Source: JBFMHP01 sp964557295
Lineage (GTDB): Bacteria; Pseudomonadota; Gammaproteobacteria; RBG-16-57-12
Direction of reading: 5' to 3'
Length of the DNA stretch: 64,000 nt
NCBI GenBank assembly: GCA_964557295.1
Contig: CAZKZP010000010.1
Coordinates: forward strand, 1-64,000
The notes under the pieces: generated by a model
Seen by the model: only the letters and a program-made list of their open reading frames with translations
Databases searched by the model: none
Told to the model about the DNA's origin: nothing
In this document: in pieces, positions 62,476 through 64,000 of the stretch
Layout of the letters: every line of letters begins with the position of its first letter
How positions within the stretch are numbered: position 1 is the first letter of the stretch
Made by a program: the position numbers and the translations under genes

Positions 62476-63645
62476 TCACGGCGGGGTGAGCAGCAGCGCG
62501 CGGGTATCGGCCACGGCTTTGCGTGAAGGCAGGCTGGCTTCAAGCCGGCGCATCACCTTCTCCGCCGTCGCCCGGTAGGCGGTGAGCTTGCCGCCGTAGA
62601 TGCTCAGCAGCCGGGGCTTTTGGTGACGATCGAGCTGCAGGATGGTTTCACGGGAACGGCCGAAGGCTGCACCACTCGCCGCTGGCAGCACCCGCAATCC
62701 GGCAAACTTCGCGAGGACCTTGGCGTTGCGCAAGTGCGCGAAATACTGCCCAGCGGTCTCCAGCAAATACCGTTCTTCTTCCACCGCAGGCGCCACCTGC
62801 GCCGGATCACCCTCGAAGACCTTCTCCGTGGTGCCCAGCAAAACCTGATCGTGCCAGGGCATGGTGAAGACCGCGCGCCGGTCGCGCGGGGCCTCCAGAT
62901 AATAGATCCCCCGGGCGAGGCGGCCTTCGAGCACCAGATGGCTGCCTTGCACCAGGTCCACCGCCACGGCGGTCGGTGTCGGCGTGATCTGCTGCAAGAC
63001 ATGATTGACCCACGGCCCGCTGGCGTTGACCAGGGTCCGCGCCTGCAGGCGATGTTCGACGCCCTGCTGGCGCAGATGCACCTCGCAGCCTTCAGCGTTC
63101 AACCGCGCGCCGACAAACTCCGCCGGCATGAACAGCTCGGCCCCCAATGACTGCGCCGAGCGCATCACCGCCTGGGTCAGCAACACGTCATCGGTCTGAC
63201 CGTCCCAATATTGGAAGACGGACTGCAAGCCCGCTGTCGTCAAGCCGTCCAATCCATCCCACTCCCGCCGCGGCACCCGGCGAAAACTCGCGCCACTCTG
63301 GAATCCGGCCAGTGTCGCATACAGGCTCAATCCCGCCGTGATCTGCCAGGGGCGGCGCGTGGTCTCGTGATAGATCGGGATGTGAAACGGCACCAGGCGC
63401 ACCAGCTCCGGTGCCAGTTTGAGTAGCAGCGTGCGTTCGTTGAGGCATTCGCGCACCACGCCCAGCTGTGCGCTTTCCAGATAGCGCAGGCCGCCATGGA
63501 TCAGTTTACTGGAGCGGCTGGAGGTGCCCCACGCCAGCTCACGCTGTTCGATCAGCGCCACGGAATGCCCCCGCGCGGCGGCCGCCTGGGCCACGCCCAC
63601 GCCGTGGATGCCGCCGCCGATGACGATCACATCATAGCTGCGCAT
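62476..63645 (-). CDS. FAD-dependent glycerol-3-phosphate dehydrogenase-like protein, short form
   Basis: The 389-residue protein is an FAD enzyme of the GlpD/DAO type, oxidising glycerol 3-phosphate to dihydroxyacetone phosphate. The FAD-binding YDVIVIGGGIHGVGVAQAAAARG stretch starts at residue 4. SSRSSKLIHGGLRYLE lies near residue 45 and the late SIYGGKLTAYRATAEKV near residue 350. It lacks the C-terminal helical domain that brings typical GlpD to about 500 residues; whether this is a natural short form is open. The ATG at 63645 begins the FAD motif. It overlaps the end of the upstream phosphodiesterase gene by 14 bases. Confidence 0.85.
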   Translation of the reverse strand: MRSYDVIVIGGGIHGVGVAQAAAARGHSVALIEQRELAWGTSSRSSKLIHGGLRYLESAQLGVVRECLNERTLLLKLAPELVRLVPFHIPIYHETTRRPWQITAGLSLYATLAGFQSGASFRRVPRREWDGLDGLTTAGLQSVFQYWDGQTDDVLLTQAVMRSAQSLGAELFMPAEFVGARLNAEGCEVHLRQQGVEHRLQARTLVNASGPWVNHVLQQITPTPTAVAVDLVQGSHLVLEGRLARGIYYLEAPRDRRAVFTMPWHDQVLLGTTEKVFEGDPAQVAPAVEEERYLLETAGQYFAHLRNAKVLAKFAGLRVLPAASGAAFGRSRETILQLDRHQKPRLLSIYGGKLTAYRATAEKVMRRLEASLPSRKAVADTRALLLTPP

Positions 63646-64000
63646 ACGTGGCTCGCTTGCGCGCCAGCGCGGGATCGCGGTACATCTCGGCCACCGCCTT
63701 GGTCTCGATGATATCCGCGCCGCGCTGCGCCAGGCGCAAGGCCAGCGCGGGATCGGTGACATCGAAGATCACCCATTGCCACGGCCCCGGCCAGAATCGC
63801 TCCAGGTCGGCGGGAATCTCCTCGACATCGCCAAAGAGATATTCCGGGCGCAAGGCCTCGGCCTGTTGCCGCGTCGCCTCATCGAAGTGCTCGATCACCC
63901 AGCCGATGCACGGCACGCCGCTCGCACGCGCGCGTTCGAGGATCTCCACGTCATACGAAATCACCACCGCCTGGTCCAGATGCGGCTGGAGCACCGCGTG
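63632..64000 (-). CDS. Glycerophosphodiester phosphodiesterase, C-terminal part (runs off the window)
   Basis: Only the last 122 codons are in the window; the gene continues past 64000. The fragment has the final strands of the GDPD TIM barrel: VISYDVEILERARASG, CIGWVIEHFDEAT and IFDVTDPALALRLAQRGADIIET. The enzyme releases glycerol 3-phosphate from glycerophosphodiesters. Together with the overlapping G3P dehydrogenase gene and the nearby kinase gene it forms a glycerol-phosphate use group. The N-terminal catalytic HRG motif cannot be checked here. Confidence 0.85.
   Translation of the reverse strand, partial: HAVLQPHLDQAVVISYDVEILERARASGVPCIGWVIEHFDEATRQQAEALRPEYLFGDVEEIPADLERFWPGPWQWVIFDVTDPALALRLAQRGADIIETKAVAEMYRDPALARKRATYAQL

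Overview
The window looks like a chromosome segment of a GC-rich gammaproteobacterium. The evidence is gene order: dapA-bamC-(MBL hydrolase)-purC, glyA-nrdR-ribD-ribE-ribBA-ribH-nusB-thiL-pgpA, and a yciO / rnm / yciB / YciI / BolA block. The species cannot be named from the sequence. I recognised no rRNA, tRNA, CRISPR array, transposase or integrase. Two runs of ten Ns are assembly gaps. They interrupt an HMG-CoA reductase gene and an RND pump gene, and both genes are probably intact in the real genome.

Layout. 0-12.1 kb is mostly housekeeping: an intramembrane protease, YciO-type protein, PHP phosphatase, YciB, YciI, BolA, a periplasmic parvulin and a GumN/TraB protein. It also holds a porin / FMN-binding / PepSY operon behind a strong Fur-box-like sequence, then YjbQ, endonuclease V, a PilZ protein and acetyl-CoA synthetase. 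12.1-27.1 kb is accessory. It carries a small GerW/DUF2953 cassette of the kind known from spore formers, a secreted His/Tyr-rich protein, and a sulfotransferase-P450 pair. Divergent from that pair is a tightly packed seven-gene operon: class I-type HMG-CoA reductase, UbiA prenyltransferase, a three-domain dikinase/phosphotransferase, a BtaA-like 3-amino-3-carboxypropyl transferase, a membrane isoprenoid-alcohol-kinase-like protein, a GNAT protein and an OleC-like acyl-AMP ligase. 27.1-45.2 kb is core metabolism (riboflavin, NrdR, SHMT, purL, purC, bamC, dapA). 45.2-52.3 kb holds two convergent operons, each starting with DUF3015 genes followed by a DUF4105 (Lnb-like) gene. One of them has a leader resembling a cyclic-di-GMP-I (GEMM) riboswitch. 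52.4-64 kb carries a peroxiredoxin, PhoH, an eroded PerM fragment, a LysR regulator, an RND efflux pair and glycerol/glycerophosphodiester genes.

The best candidate for an undescribed system is the 17.1-27.1 kb operon, with the divergent sulfotransferase and P450. Its enzymes could make, prenylate, phosphorylate, aminocarboxypropylate and acylate an isoprenoid or lipid molecule, which the P450 and sulfotransferase might then tailor. Each family assignment rests on visible motifs. The combined pathway is inference. The second candidate is the duplicated DUF3015-DUF4105 module.
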